From NCBI GenBank assembly GCA_023206055.1, contig CP065367.1:1488001-1552000 (forward strand): a DNA stretch of 64,000 bases, given 5' to 3'. The stretch's first letter is position 1; the number at the start of each line of letters is the position of its first letter. The notes beneath the pieces are model-generated. The model had not been told where the DNA came from. It saw only the letters and a list, made by a program, of their open reading frames with translations, and searched no databases. The translations under genes were made by a program, and so were the position numbers. This document shows positions 44,955 to 54,405 of this stretch, piece after piece. Origin of the DNA: Vibrio cyclitrophicus (GTDB taxonomy: Bacteria > Pseudomonadota > Gammaproteobacteria > Enterobacterales > Vibrionaceae).

Positions 44955-45611
44955 TTATAACGTAGTAACCACTTCATCAAGAGCTAGACGCGCTTTTGGT
45001 TTGCCGTAGTTGTAGTCTTCGCCGTCTTTGTGGTATCCGATAGCTAGCGCTACATCAACAACGTGACCTTCTAGTTCGTCAGCAAACTCTTCGCCGATCA
45101 TAGCAGCGTCTACGCCTTCCATAGGTGTTGAAGCGATACCTAGACGAGCTAGTGTGTGCAGTGTGTTACCTAGTGCGATGTAAACTTGAGACTTAGTCCA
45201 GTTACCGTTGAAACCTGTTTCGTCTGTGTTCATGTCTGCGAATGCGTAAGCACCTAAGAATTGCTCGTACATTTCAGCGGGTAGGTGACCAGAGCTTACT
45301 TCTGTGTCAGCACGCTTAGCGAATTTCTCTTTAGTGTACTTAGGATCGTGAGCAAACAGGATCGTGTGTGATGCTTCTTTCGCATGTGGTTGGTTAAACT
45401 GGAACATGTTTTCGAAAGTATTGTGGAAGCGTTGTTTTGCTGCGTCACTCTCAATGATGATGAATTTCCAAGGCTGAGAGTTGATAGAAGAAGCCGACAA
45501 GCGAAGTGCTTCTTTGATTACTTCCATGTCTTCCGCAGAGATGCGTTTTTCTGCATCGTATTTTTTAGCTGTGTAACGAGTGTTTAGATCAGTAATGATT
45601 GGATGAGTCAT
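44955..45611 (-). CDS. nfsB: Oxygen-insensitive NAD(P)H nitroreductase
   Basis: A 218-residue FMN-dependent nitroreductase of the NfsB type (TRYTAKKYDAEKRISAED, LSASSINSQPWKFIIIES, GIASTPMEGVDAAMIGEEF). Length matches NfsB (217). It reduces nitroaromatics and quinones. It is upstream of the norV promoter region but separated by its own terminator, so it is an independent unit. Confidence 0.88.
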   Translation of the reverse strand: MTHPIITDLNTRYTAKKYDAEKRISAEDMEVIKEALRLSASSINSQPWKFIIIESDAAKQRFHNTFENMFQFNQPHAKEASHTILFAHDPKYTKEKFAKRADTEVSSGHLPAEMYEQFLGAYAFADMNTDETGFNGNWTKSQVYIALGNTLHTLARLGIASTPMEGVDAAMIGEEFADELEGHVVDVALAIGYHKDGEDYNYGKPKARLALDEVVTTL

Positions 45612-45925
45612 GTTGAATCCTAATATCTATCAATAATAAATGTTGTAGGGTTTTATGTTCGGTAACGTCAACAATAAACGGATAACGCATTTAGGCTGTA
45701 TATCTATAGAAGAACAGTAAGTCTCTATAAGACCGAACACTTAAATGGCTATCGAACATGCCCCAATAAATCGAGTATCTGCGGTAGCTCAAGTCGATGG
45801 ATGTAAGATAATAGAAGAATGACTCGGGAAAAATAGCGAACACATCAAATCACTATGGTAAATAACATCCATAATTATTCGATAAATGTGATCTCAACGG
45901 GTGTGGAGTGTCTAGATTCAGTAGC
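45612..45925. other. Intergenic region with no identified feature
   Basis: 314 bases between two minus-strand genes. The right half must hold the terminator of the 46792 gene and the left the nitroreductase promoter, but no clear stem-loop with T run or small RNA is visible. Confidence 0.4.
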
Positions 45926-46792
45926 TTAGTACGCCTTGATGCCATATTGACGCAATAATGGTGGAAGTACGCTGTCTAGGTTTGGGATATCTTCTGGGGT
46001 GAGTTCAATCAAGCTGAAGCCGTGTTCTGCGTATGTTTCTCTCGTTTCAATGCGTTTGTCTTCAGCGATAGGTGCAGAATCGGTTCCCCAAAACTGGATG
46101 TACACCTTGCCACTTGGCAGATAAAAATCACTAATCACTTGTTTGGATATTGGCAGTGGACGCTCGTACGCATGAACGACTCCCGCCATATAAAGCCAGT
46201 TATCGATGATCAGCTCTCCTTTTGAACGAACATAATGCCCATCTAAGCTTCGGTGTTTCGCCTCGAATTTTTGACGAAAACTGGAAAATGACACATCCGT
46301 TGAGTGGCTTTCAGCGTCATGCCCCAAAAATTCCACAACAGACTGCTTTAAACGTTTATTGCGAACCAGTGAGTCGTGCCATACCACGAATAAGTTTTGA
46401 GTCGCTTTATCTTCTCTTTGTTCACCACCAGCTTTTAAGCCTGTAGAGGTGACGTGCCAACCGTCTTCTTCTTTTGTAATCCAGCCAAGCTCATTGAGCA
46501 GTAAGTTGATTTTCTTTGCGCTGAGTTGAAAGGCATTACCCAACTGGGTGGCGGTGAGTGTTTTTCCTGAGAATGAGTCTAAATCGATAAGCAGTTTCTC
46601 TGGCCAGACAATAAAGACACCAAACTTCTTGTGCTCGACATATTCCCCACCAAAGCTTTCTCCTCTTTCTGTGAGAATCCAGCGTTCTTGTGAACGCACG
46701 ATATAGCCAGCTGTTTTTAGATCGCCAAATAAAGCTTTAGCTTCTATGCCTTTTTGTTTAGCCAGTGCGGATGTGGAAATTTTGTCTGACAT
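45926..46792 (-). CDS. Two winged-helix-like repeats plus PD-(D/E)XK-like domain
   Basis: A 288-residue protein. Residues 1-62 and 73-135 are two similar repeats (LAKQKG..AKALFGDLKTAGYI..ERWILTERGESFGGE and LGNAFQLSAKKINLLLNELGW..GWHVTSTGLKAGGE), each like a winged-helix module. Residues about 185-280 resemble small PD-(D/E)XK nucleases: YVRSKGELII, ISDFYLPSGKVYIQFWG, then a Lys-containing helix. The usual IEFWG acidic residue is Q here. Function unknown; a DNA repair or defence role is possible. It is a lone gene. Confidence 0.6.
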   Translation of the reverse strand: MSDKISTSALAKQKGIEAKALFGDLKTAGYIVRSQERWILTERGESFGGEYVEHKKFGVFIVWPEKLLIDLDSFSGKTLTATQLGNAFQLSAKKINLLLNELGWITKEEDGWHVTSTGLKAGGEQREDKATQNLFVVWHDSLVRNKRLKQSVVEFLGHDAESHSTDVSFSSFRQKFEAKHRSLDGHYVRSKGELIIDNWLYMAGVVHAYERPLPISKQVISDFYLPSGKVYIQFWGTDSAPIAEDKRIETRETYAEHGFSLIELTPEDIPNLDSVLPPLLRQYGIKAY

Positions 46793-47080
46793 AGTCTTTT
46801 CTCAAATAGCGGAGCGATTAGCTGATGGGTGTTGGAGATATATATGATGCGATAGCGTTGGTAAATACCATATCACATCTATCAATGCTAACTGCAGTTC
46901 TCTGGTCTATGTTTTTAGTAGAGCTTTATGTCTCGTTTTGTATTTTTAGAAAAATGTAGCTCATTTTGTAATTAAATTACAGTTATAGCGATTTTGCTCA
47001 TCTGTATGCATATTTTCTATACGTGACACGATGTTCTTTTATACGGTTTATATAGATCTTAGATGCTATATTTTACTAAG

Positions 47081-47256
47081 TGTGATTTTGATCACTATTT
47101 ATTTTTAAGTACTACAAAGTAAAGTGTGATCTGGATCTTGTGTTAATGATATTCATTCTCATTAATTTGGCTTTGTAATTTAAATTCATGGTTTTTTTGT
47201 GATCCAAGGTGTGCTTGTTAACCCGAAAGTGTTTTTTGTGTGTGATGTTTATCACG
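47081..47256 (+). promoter_or_regulatory. CRP-binding sites upstream of mtlA
   Basis: Three CRP-like sites in the 570-base region before mtlA: TGTGATTTTGATCACT (47081-47096), TGTGATCTGGATCTTG (47125-47140, weaker) and TGTGATGTTTATCACG (47241-47256). The first and third have near-perfect dyads. Catabolite-controlled expression of mannitol uptake is expected. The rest of 46793-47363 shows no gene. In V. cholerae the small RNA MtlS is antisense to this leader; I could not define one here. Confidence 0.7.
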
Positions 47257-47363
47257 AAATTTGGGCTAGGGTGCATTTTGGAAATGTTGTGATACATTTT
47301 AATCGACTTTTGAGTACACACTTTCGGTCATTTGACCAACCAATACACTACGGGGTTCTACCT

Positions 47364-49256
47364 ATGTTATCACCAGAAGCTAAGATTAAGGTTCAAAACT
47401 TTGGTCGTTTCTTATCCAATATGGTAATGCCAAACATCGGCGCATTTATTGCGTGGGGTTTCATTACTGCACTATTTATTCCAACAGGTTGGTGGCCTAA
47501 CGAAACGTTAGCATCAATGGTTGGTCCTATGATCACATACCTACTACCGCTATTGATCGGTTACACCGGTGGTAAAATGGTTGGCGGCGACCGTGGAGCG
47601 GTTGTTGGTGCAATTACAACGATGGGTGTTATCGTTGGTACAGATATCCCTATGTTTATGGGTGCAATGATTGTTGGTCCACTAGGTGGTATCGCAATTA
47701 AGAAATTCGATGAAGCTGTTCACGGTAAAGTGAAGAGCGGTTTCGAAATGCTAGTGAACAACTTCTCTGCTGGCATCATCGGTATGATCTGCGCAATCAT
47801 CGCGTTTGTCGTGATTGGTCCTGCAGTTAAGATTCTATCTGGTGGTCTTGCGGCTGGTGTTAACGCAATGGTTGAAGCAGGTGCTCTTCCTCTAGCTTCT
47901 ATCTTTGTTGAACCTGCGAAAATTCTTTTCCTAAACAACGCAATTAACCACGGTATCTTCTCTCCACTAGGTATCCAACAATCTGAAGAGATTGGTCGTT
48001 CAATCTTCTTCCTAATTGAAGCTAACCCAGGTCCTGGTTTTGGTCTTCTACTTGCTTACATGGTATTTGGTAAAGGTAGCGCGAAACAGTCTGCTGCTGG
48101 TGCATCTATCATCCACTTCCTAGGTGGTATCCACGAGATTTACTTCCCGTACGTTCTAATGAACCCACGTCTAATTCTTGCTGTAATCGCAGGTGGTATG
48201 ACGGGTGTATTCACTAACGTAATGTTTGATTCTGGTCTTATCTCTCCAGCATCTCCAGGTTCTATCTTCGCCGTTTTACTGATGACGCCAAAAGGTTCTT
48301 ACCTAGGTGTTGTACTTTCAGTAATTGCTTCAACCGCTGTGTCTTTCATCGTAGCTTCAATCCTGCTTAAGACTTCAGCTCAAGGTGATGACGAAGACTC
48401 TCTAGAAAAAGCTTCTGCACAAATGAAAGACATGAAAGCGTCTTCTAAAGGTGCGGCATCAGGTGCAAACGTAAACCTAGCGGATGTAAAAGCAGTTTAT
48501 GTAGCGTGTGATGCGGGTATGGGTTCAAGTGCAATGGGCGCAGGTCTACTACGTAAGAAAGTAGCAACCGCTGGCCTAGACATTGAAGTGACCAACTACG
48601 CAATCAACAACCTACCGGCTGATTCGAAAATCGTTATTACGCATAAAGACCTAACAGACCGTGCTCGTAGCACTGTTCCAGGTGCGATGCATATGTCTCT
48701 AAGCAACTTCCTAGATGGCGGCGTATACGACCAACTAGTTGCAGAACTTGTCGATGCTCAAAGTGGTGAAGAGAAAGTTGAAGCTCCGGCGCCTGCAGCA
48801 ACTCCAGCGCAAGAAGGCAATAAGCTTGCACTCACTGACGACAGCATCTTCCTTGGCCTTAAAGCGACTCAAAAAGAAGACGCAATCAAGTTTGCTGGCG
48901 AACAATTAGTAAAACTTGGCAACGTATCACCAGAATACGTAGACGGTATGTTTGCTCGTGAAGAGCTGGTGTCTACTTACCTAGGTGAGTCTATCGCAGT
49001 GCCACACGGCACAATCGAAGCGAAACAGTACGTACAAAAAACCGGCATCGTTTTCTGTCAGTACCCTGAAGGTATTCAGTGGGGCGAAGATGAAGACGAT
49101 ATCGCGAAAATGGTTATCGGTATTGCCGCACAAGGCGATGAGCACAACATGGTGCTGATGGCTATTACCAATTCACTCGATGATGAAGAAGCTGTGGAAT
49201 GCCTACAGAACACAACAAACCCTGCTGATGTTCTACGTATTCTCAACGGAAACTAA
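47364..49256 (+). CDS. mtlA: PTS mannitol EIICBA
   Basis: A 630-residue mannitol permease: EIIC membrane domain (about 1-340, starting VQNFGRFLSNMVMPNIGAF), EIIB with the phosphorylated cysteine in VYVACDAGMGSSAMGAG, an Ala/Pro linker near 475-490 and EIIA with H in SIAVPHGTIEAK. It imports and phosphorylates mannitol. ATG 47364 is chosen because it starts at the family N-terminus and gives the normal length; the frame is open upstream to 47199 without family similarity. The coding sequence uses strongly biased codons, suggesting high expression. Confidence 0.95.
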   Translation: MLSPEAKIKVQNFGRFLSNMVMPNIGAFIAWGFITALFIPTGWWPNETLASMVGPMITYLLPLLIGYTGGKMVGGDRGAVVGAITTMGVIVGTDIPMFMGAMIVGPLGGIAIKKFDEAVHGKVKSGFEMLVNNFSAGIIGMICAIIAFVVIGPAVKILSGGLAAGVNAMVEAGALPLASIFVEPAKILFLNNAINHGIFSPLGIQQSEEIGRSIFFLIEANPGPGFGLLLAYMVFGKGSAKQSAAGASIIHFLGGIHEIYFPYVLMNPRLILAVIAGGMTGVFTNVMFDSGLISPASPGSIFAVLLMTPKGSYLGVVLSVIASTAVSFIVASILLKTSAQGDDEDSLEKASAQMKDMKASSKGAASGANVNLADVKAVYVACDAGMGSSAMGAGLLRKKVATAGLDIEVTNYAINNLPADSKIVITHKDLTDRARSTVPGAMHMSLSNFLDGGVYDQLVAELVDAQSGEEKVEAPAPAATPAQEGNKLALTDDSIFLGLKATQKEDAIKFAGEQLVKLGNVSPEYVDGMFAREELVSTYLGESIAVPHGTIEAKQYVQKTGIVFCQYPEGIQWGEDEDDIAKMVIGIAAQGDEHNMVLMAITNSLDDEEAVECLQNTTNPADVLRILNGN

Positions 49257-49284
49257 AAAGCTCTAGTCAAGCTCCTGAGTGAAG

Positions 49285-49310
49285 GAGGCCAGTATCCCCC
49301 TACTGGCCTC
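49285..49310 (+). terminator. Hairpin between mtlA and mtlD
   Basis: A 10-base stem GAGGCCAGTA / TACTGGCCTC with loop TCCCCC, then ATTTTC. It lies 28 bases after mtlA. The T run is short, so it may partly terminate or stabilise mtlA mRNA and give lower mtlD output. Confidence 0.6.
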
Positions 49311-49440
49311 ATTTTCGGTCTTAAATCTTTCTAACAAGATTCAGTCTGAATAGCTTACTGCTTAATGCCTAGGGCACATCGTCAAGGCATGTTGTTGAGC
49401 CGTTAGCTATCTAGATTCAAATATTTATAAGGTCAAAATT

Positions 49441-50589
49441 ATGAAAGCGTTACATTTTGGTGCAGGTAATATCGGTCGTGGTTTCATTGGTAAGCTTCTT
49501 TCTGATGCTGGTATGAAGGTTACGTTTGCTGACGTAAATGAAACGGTTGTAAATGCGTTAATTGAACGTCAAGAATACCCAGTTAAGATTGTTGGCGAAG
49601 AGTGTGTTGTAGAAGTTGTTAAGAACGTAACAGCAGTAAACTCAGCGACAAGCGCAGTGGTAGATTGCATTGCTGAGTCTGATCTTGTGACGACAGCGGT
49701 TGGTCCTACGGTTCTTAAAATCATCTCTAAGTCTATCGCTCAAGGCATTGAAAAGCGTGCAGCAGCAAACAACACTGCACCAATGAACATCATCGCGGCA
49801 GAGAACATGGTTCGCGGGACTAGCCAATTAAAAGCAGCAGTGTTAGAGCACCTTTCTGATGAAATGAAAGCGTTCACTGAAGAGCACATTGGCTTTGTTG
49901 ATTCAGCGGTTGACCGTATTGTTCCACCGGCAGAAGCGGGCGAAACAGACCCTCTAGCGGTAACGGTTGAAACGTTCAGCGAGTGGATCGTAGACCAAAC
50001 ACAATTCAAAGGTGAGATTCCAAACATCCCAGGTATGGAATGCACTGATAACCTAATGGCGTTTGTTGAGCGTAAACTGTTCACGCTAAACACGGGTCAC
50101 TTGGTAACGGCATACCTTGGTGTGCTTGCAGGTCACGAGACAATTAAAGACTCTATCGAAGATAACGTGATCCGCGCTGAAGTCACTGCGACAATGGAAG
50201 AGAGTGGTGCAGTTCTGATTAAGCGTTACGGCTTTGACCCAGAAGCTCACGCGGCTTACATCCAAAAGATTCTAGGTCGTTTTGCTAACCCGTTCCTACG
50301 TGATGAAGTAGACCGTGTGGGTCGTCAGCCAATTCGTAAATTGAGCCCGCAAGACCGCCTAGTTAAGCCTCTAAACGGTACATTAGAGTACGGCCTACCG
50401 AATGCTCACCTAGTGAAAGCAATCGCTGCTGCGTTTCATTACAAGAACGAAGACGACCCACAAGCGGTTGAACTTCAAGCAATGTTCGCAGAAAAAGGCT
50501 TTGCTGAGACATTAGCGCATTATTCTGAGCTGAATAGTAACTCAGAAGTTGTTAAACTAGCGGAAGAAGCTTATCTAACATTGAAATGA
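49441..50589 (+). CDS. mtlD: Mannitol-1-phosphate 5-dehydrogenase
   Basis: A 382-residue NAD-dependent dehydrogenase with the N-terminal motif HFGAGNIGRGFIGKLL and IAAENMVRGTSQLK, and the MtlD K/N active-site region (KLFTLNTGH). It oxidises the mannitol-1-phosphate made by MtlA to fructose-6-phosphate. It follows mtlA by 184 bases with a hairpin between, and overlaps mtlR. Confidence 0.95.
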   Translation: MKALHFGAGNIGRGFIGKLLSDAGMKVTFADVNETVVNALIERQEYPVKIVGEECVVEVVKNVTAVNSATSAVVDCIAESDLVTTAVGPTVLKIISKSIAQGIEKRAAANNTAPMNIIAAENMVRGTSQLKAAVLEHLSDEMKAFTEEHIGFVDSAVDRIVPPAEAGETDPLAVTVETFSEWIVDQTQFKGEIPNIPGMECTDNLMAFVERKLFTLNTGHLVTAYLGVLAGHETIKDSIEDNVIRAEVTATMEESGAVLIKRYGFDPEAHAAYIQKILGRFANPFLRDEVDRVGRQPIRKLSPQDRLVKPLNGTLEYGLPNAHLVKAIAAAFHYKNEDDPQAVELQAMFAEKGFAETLAHYSELNSNSEVVKLAEEAYLTLK

Positions 50590-51176
50590 TAAACCATCAA
50601 AGTGCCACACCAGTGGCACTTTCTTATTGTCGAGCCGTTATGCCCATACAAACAAGCCATGAAACTGAATTACTCGAAGCCCTTTCGGAAGCTGAGAGTG
50701 CTGGCGCCTGCCTAATGGCTGCTTACGATGCATTGGACGACACGGTAGATGCCGTATTAAAAAATATCTTTAAGAAAGACGACACTGCAATTAAGTTCGT
50801 TGTAGAACCACTTCTCAACAGTGGTGGGCCGTTAGGCGAGATTATGATTCGTGCTAAGTTGCTACTCGGGCTTGGTGTGATCAGTAAAGAACTCTACGAC
50901 GATCTAGAAGTTTTTGTCACTTTGAAAGAGTGGGCGAAAATACAAGGTGAAGACACCAGCTTTACAGAAGTTGATGTGATATTTGAACTCAACAAGGTAC
51001 ACGCGATTCAGCGTATTATGCCTATCGAATATGACGCGGAGATGGTGGAAACGATGTCTGGTCCAATGCTTGAAATGTTCTTGGGGCGACACAATCAAAA
51101 GGTGAAGTCGACAATCGTATTGGCTATCACTGACATTATCACGACCTTATGCCGAGATAACGCGCTGAGCTCTTAG
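50586..51176 (+). CDS. mtlR: Mannitol operon repressor
   Basis: A 196-codon MltR/MtlR-family protein (LLEALSEAESAGACLMAAYDALDDTVDAVLKNIF, VEPLLNSGGPLGEIMIRAKLLLGLGVIS). It represses the mtl operon. Start is uncertain: the ATG at 50586 overlaps the mtlD stop as ATGA, while ATG 50640 (MPIQTSHETELL) fits the usual family start better. Neither has a strong ribosome binding site. All-helical fold without a classical HTH. Confidence 0.9.
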   Translation: MINHQSATPVALSYCRAVMPIQTSHETELLEALSEAESAGACLMAAYDALDDTVDAVLKNIFKKDDTAIKFVVEPLLNSGGPLGEIMIRAKLLLGLGVISKELYDDLEVFVTLKEWAKIQGEDTSFTEVDVIFELNKVHAIQRIMPIEYDAEMVETMSGPMLEMFLGRHNQKVKSTIVLAITDIITTLCRDNALSS

Positions 51177-51356
51177 CTCTAGTTTGTAGCCGCTTATCTT
51201 GTTTCACATCCTACATATCTTGTAGCTGTTCGTTCGTTTCAATCCAAAGCTTAAAATGATGGCGGTTTCTCTCGTTGGAGAAATCGCTTTGTTGTTTTTG
51301 TGCCTCAAAAAAATACTCGAAACCTCCCTTCCATTAAATACAAAATCAACAGGCAC

Positions 51357-51383
51357 AAAAAAAGCCACATTCAGTGGCTTTTC
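51357..51383 (-). terminator. Bidirectional terminator
   Basis: AAGCCAC-ATTCA-GTGGCTT with A run before and T run after, between mtlR (plus) and nagB (minus). It can end both. Confidence 0.85.
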
Positions 51384-51436
51384 TATTCAAGACGCTCTGT
51401 TTATTAAAAACGCCCTTCTATTCAAGACTATAGAGA

Positions 51437-52237
51437 TTATAGGTCTTGGATGTTCTCAGCTTCTAGCTCTTGGAAGTAGCGTAGAGTCTTAACTTTAAGC
51501 TCTTGTTGAGCTGGCTCATCAGCAACGATGATAGCTTTACGGTGCATTTGTAGAGCTGTAACAGTCCACATGTGGTTTACAGAACCTTCGATAGCCATTT
51601 GAAGCGCTTGCGCTTTGTTGTGGCCTAGAGAAAGGATCATCACTTCTTCAGCATCTAGAAGAGTAGCAACACCGATAGTTAGTGCGTATTTAGGAACTTG
51701 GTTGATGTCGCCATCGAAGAAACGAGAGTTCGCGATACGAGTGTCTTCAGTCAACGTTTTGATACGAGTGCGTGAAGATAGAGAAGAACCTGGTTCGTTG
51801 AATGCAATGTGACCGTCGATGCCTACGCCGCCCATGAACAGGTTGATTTTGCCGTAAGAACGGATTTTCTCTTCGTATGCTGCACAGTGAGCATCGATGT
51901 CTTCAGCTTTGCCGTCTAGCAGGTTGATGTTTTCTGCTTGGACATCAACGTGGTTGAAGAAGTTCTCGTGCATGAATGTGCGGTAAGATTCTGGGTGGTT
52001 TGGTTCGATACCAACGTACTCATCCATGTTGAATGTTACAACGTGCTTGAAGCTTACTTCGCCAGCTTTGTAAAGTTCAATTAGCTCAGCGTAAGTAGTT
52101 AGAGGTGTGCTACCAGTAGGAAGACCTAGTACAAATGGACGCTCAGCAGTTGGAGCGAATTTGTTGATCGAGTCTGCGATATGACGAGCAGCCCATTTAC
52201 CTACTTTTGCTTTGTTGCTTAATGGAATAAGTCTCAT
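51437..52237 (-). CDS. nagB: Glucosamine-6-phosphate deaminase
   Basis: A 266-residue NagB, the exact length of the E. coli enzyme. It begins MRLIPLSNKAKVGKWAARHI and contains LGLPTGSTPL, NMDEYVG (catalytic Asp), FMGGVGIDGHIAFNEPGSS. It converts glucosamine-6-phosphate to fructose-6-phosphate and ammonia, the last step of GlcNAc use; chitin is a likely source in a Vibrio. The start at 52237 is chosen over the open frame to 52309 by the family N-terminus. nagA is not adjacent. Confidence 0.95.
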   Translation of the reverse strand: MRLIPLSNKAKVGKWAARHIADSINKFAPTAERPFVLGLPTGSTPLTTYAELIELYKAGEVSFKHVVTFNMDEYVGIEPNHPESYRTFMHENFFNHVDVQAENINLLDGKAEDIDAHCAAYEEKIRSYGKINLFMGGVGIDGHIAFNEPGSSLSSRTRIKTLTEDTRIANSRFFDGDINQVPKYALTIGVATLLDAEEVMILSLGHNKAQALQMAIEGSVNHMWTVTALQMHRKAIIVADEPAQQELKVKTLRYFQELEAENIQDL

Positions 52238-52776
52238 TGATTTTGCCCCTAGAAATAAAATTTTATAGTGTTCTGAAACATTAATTCGCATTATAAAATA
52301 AGTTATCAAGTTCCGCTATTGTTTTAGGTCAAGTTTTTGCTTTTTTCGTCGTATCTGTGACTAGAACTCTCAAAATTGCACAATTATTGTATGGATATTT
52401 GGTGGCGTTAAACAAGATTAATACGCTTGTCATATACAGGAATGTTGATTTGATTCAGTGCCTGAAAGGGTCTGTGCGTTTCTGCAGATTGATAAGCTTT
52501 GGCGCATTAAAGAGCTTCAGCGCGCTCATCGGCTTTGAGAGTATAGTTGAGGCGTGAAAAAATAATGATGGCAATGTGCCACTATCGTGATAAAAGGAAG
52601 TTGTAGAGCGAGGTTCAAAGAATTTAGTTGGGTTAGATGTACTTCAAGTGACTAGGGATAGATGTTAATTCACGCTATCACTATGAATTGTCTATAAATA
52701 TTGGTAAAACCGAACAGGTTAGCTAAACTTACCTATTACGAAGAAAAAGCGAGCTTGAAGTGTAAACCTTGAAGGC
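52238..52776. other. Long intergenic region upstream of nagB
   Basis: About 540 bases. An AT-rich stretch next to nagB (about 52240-52320) probably holds its promoter. A 66-codon plus-strand frame (52357-52557) lacks a ribosome binding site and recognisable family. No RNA gene structure is evident. Confidence 0.4.
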
Positions 52777-52811
52777 AAAAAAAACCCAAAGCGATGATGT
52801 ATCACTTTGGG
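52777..52811 (-). terminator. Rho-independent terminator of maoP
   Basis: On the minus strand CCCAAAG / CTTTGGG around a loop, followed by eight T (52784-52777), 9 bases after the gene. Confidence 0.88.
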
Positions 52812-52819
52812 CGATTTTA

Positions 52820-53173
52820 CTAATCTTCTAACACTAACTCACTTTCATATTCTTCCCTTGGCACTTCACCGCGTTTGCAGCCGTTTAGGGTATGAAAGCG
52901 ACGACGTCCACGAGCCAGTTGAATGTACTTCAACCAAACAAGGTCTAACTTGGACTTTGCCTTATGAGGGTGAGACAACACTTTGATGAAGTGTCTTTCT
53001 TCTGCATTGATTGGTGTTAGTTCACCAGTTTCAAGTGCAAGCATAGTGTCACCAAACAAGGTTAGGATTTCCTCTTCTGACAGAGTAAAATTACCTGACT
53101 TAGCGAACCCTCGTGGGAATTTAATGGTGTCATAAAAACGTTTTTTTCCGTGTCGGAATTCGGTCTCAGACAT
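52820..53173 (-). CDS. maoP: MaoP/YifE macrodomain Ori protein
   Basis: A 117-residue DUF413 protein with the conserved elements KRFYDTIKFPRGFAKSGNFTLSEE and KYIQLARGRRRFHTLNG. In E. coli MaoP acts with the maoS site to keep the Ori macrodomain organised. As in enteric bacteria it is divergent from hdfR, which supports both assignments. The intergenic region is 154 bases. Confidence 0.9.
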   Translation of the reverse strand: MSETEFRHGKKRFYDTIKFPRGFAKSGNFTLSEEEILTLFGDTMLALETGELTPINAEERHFIKVLSHPHKAKSKLDLVWLKYIQLARGRRRFHTLNGCKRGEVPREEYESELVLED

Positions 53174-53327
53174 ATCAGCCTCAGTAATGTGGTTAGATAG
53201 AAATTAGTGTTTATTGCTCACGCGAAAATATTGTTAAAAGGCTAAAATAGGAAACAAAACGTTTTTGCCTTTACGATAAACAATCCTAGATCGGCTAGTT
53301 AGCAGATTTATTACAGAGATGTATTTG

Positions 53328-54218
53328 ATGGATGTGAAAGTATTTAGAACCTTTCTTGAGGTTGCAAGGGTGCGCCATTTTGGGCGTGCAGCTGAAAACT
53401 TGTATTTAACACAAGCGGCGGTGAGTGCGCGGATCAAACAGCTTGAAGGCTATTTTGATACTCAGCTCTTCATTCGTGACCGCAACAACATCAAGCTCAC
53501 CTCTTCCGGTGAACGTTTGATTGGTTATGCGGAAGTGATGGTGTCCACCCTACAGCAAGCTAAATTTGAGCTGTCGTTAGAAAGTGGTAAGGCCTTGCAG
53601 TTAACGCTGGGCGGCACGCCGAACATTTGGGATGCGTATCTACAAAATTGTTTAAGTGTGGTGACCGACTCTTTTGGCGGTTACGGCTTTATGGCAGAGG
53701 TGATGGGGCGCGAGCAACTGAACCGTAATTTGTTAGAACGAACCTTAGATATGGCTTTCGCGTTCGATCAGATCAAAGCGGAAGAGCTGAACTGTAAAAA
53801 AGTCGCTGACTTGGTTTTGGTGTTGGTATCAACGCAACAAGATGATCTGGAATCTGTATTCCAACACAAGTATGTGTATGTGGATTGGGGAACGCGTTTT
53901 GGTTCTGAACACGCAGAACGTCACCCTAAAGTGCCAGCACCTTATCTACGCACCTCTACAGCCCGTATCGCCCTCGATTTCATTTTAGAGAAAGGTGGCA
54001 GTGCGTATTTGCCAGTCTCTCTAGTCGAACCTTTTATCGATTCGGGTCAACTGCACAAGGTGAAAGGGGTTGAAGACTGGTATCGCCCAATTTATCTGAG
54101 CTACCGTAAAAGCAGTACTTCGGTTGATGCGATCATGCAGGTTGAGAAGTTGGTTAATGAGATTGACCCATCGACTGCTTACACGTTGCAACAAGCCGCT
54201 GAACAGACGCCAGAGTAA
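53328..54218 (+). CDS. hdfR: HTH-type regulator HdfR
   Basis: A 296-residue LysR protein matching HdfR: FRTFLEVARVRHFGRAAENLYLTQAAVSARIKQLEGYF at the N-terminus, and an effector domain after residue 90. HdfR represses flhDC in E. coli; in Vibrio the targets differ and are not known here. ATG 53328 is preferred over 53319 because it matches the family start (MDxxxFRTFLEV) and the AGAG site is too close to 53319. Confidence 0.88.
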   Translation: MDVKVFRTFLEVARVRHFGRAAENLYLTQAAVSARIKQLEGYFDTQLFIRDRNNIKLTSSGERLIGYAEVMVSTLQQAKFELSLESGKALQLTLGGTPNIWDAYLQNCLSVVTDSFGGYGFMAEVMGREQLNRNLLERTLDMAFAFDQIKAEELNCKKVADLVLVLVSTQQDDLESVFQHKYVYVDWGTRFGSEHAERHPKVPAPYLRTSTARIALDFILEKGGSAYLPVSLVEPFIDSGQLHKVKGVEDWYRPIYLSYRKSSTSVDAIMQVEKLVNEIDPSTAYTLQQAAEQTPE

Positions 54219-54258
54219 TGGCACGCGCAGCCAGCAATATGCTTTGTTGATGAGATAA

Positions 54259-54292
54259 AAAAATGGCTCCTAACTAGTTAGGAGCCATTTTT
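54259..54292 (+). terminator. Perfect-palindrome terminator
   Basis: AAAAATGGCTCCTAACT and its exact complement, 17 bases each without a loop gap, followed by TTTTT. It lies 40 bases after hdfR. Confidence 0.9.
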
Positions 54293-54405
54293 GTTTTAAA
54301 CCAGAGATGTAGTTCTTTTCTGAATTAGAGATCGCTTCTAATTCAAATAAAATCGTTTAAGCCTGGTATACCTAGCCCTATCTAAAGGCTCTATAGTGTT
54401 AACAC

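Noticed and set aside
47112..47321. 69-codon minus-strand frame in the mtlA leader
   Set aside because: Low-complexity residues, no ribosome binding site and it overlaps CRP sites and the mtlA leader; not a gene.
51256..51492. 78-codon plus-strand frame between mtlR and nagB
   Set aside because: It runs across the bidirectional terminator and into the antisense end of nagB.
52357..52557. 66-codon frame upstream of nagB
   Set aside because: No ribosome binding site and no family resemblance; the frame is open by chance.
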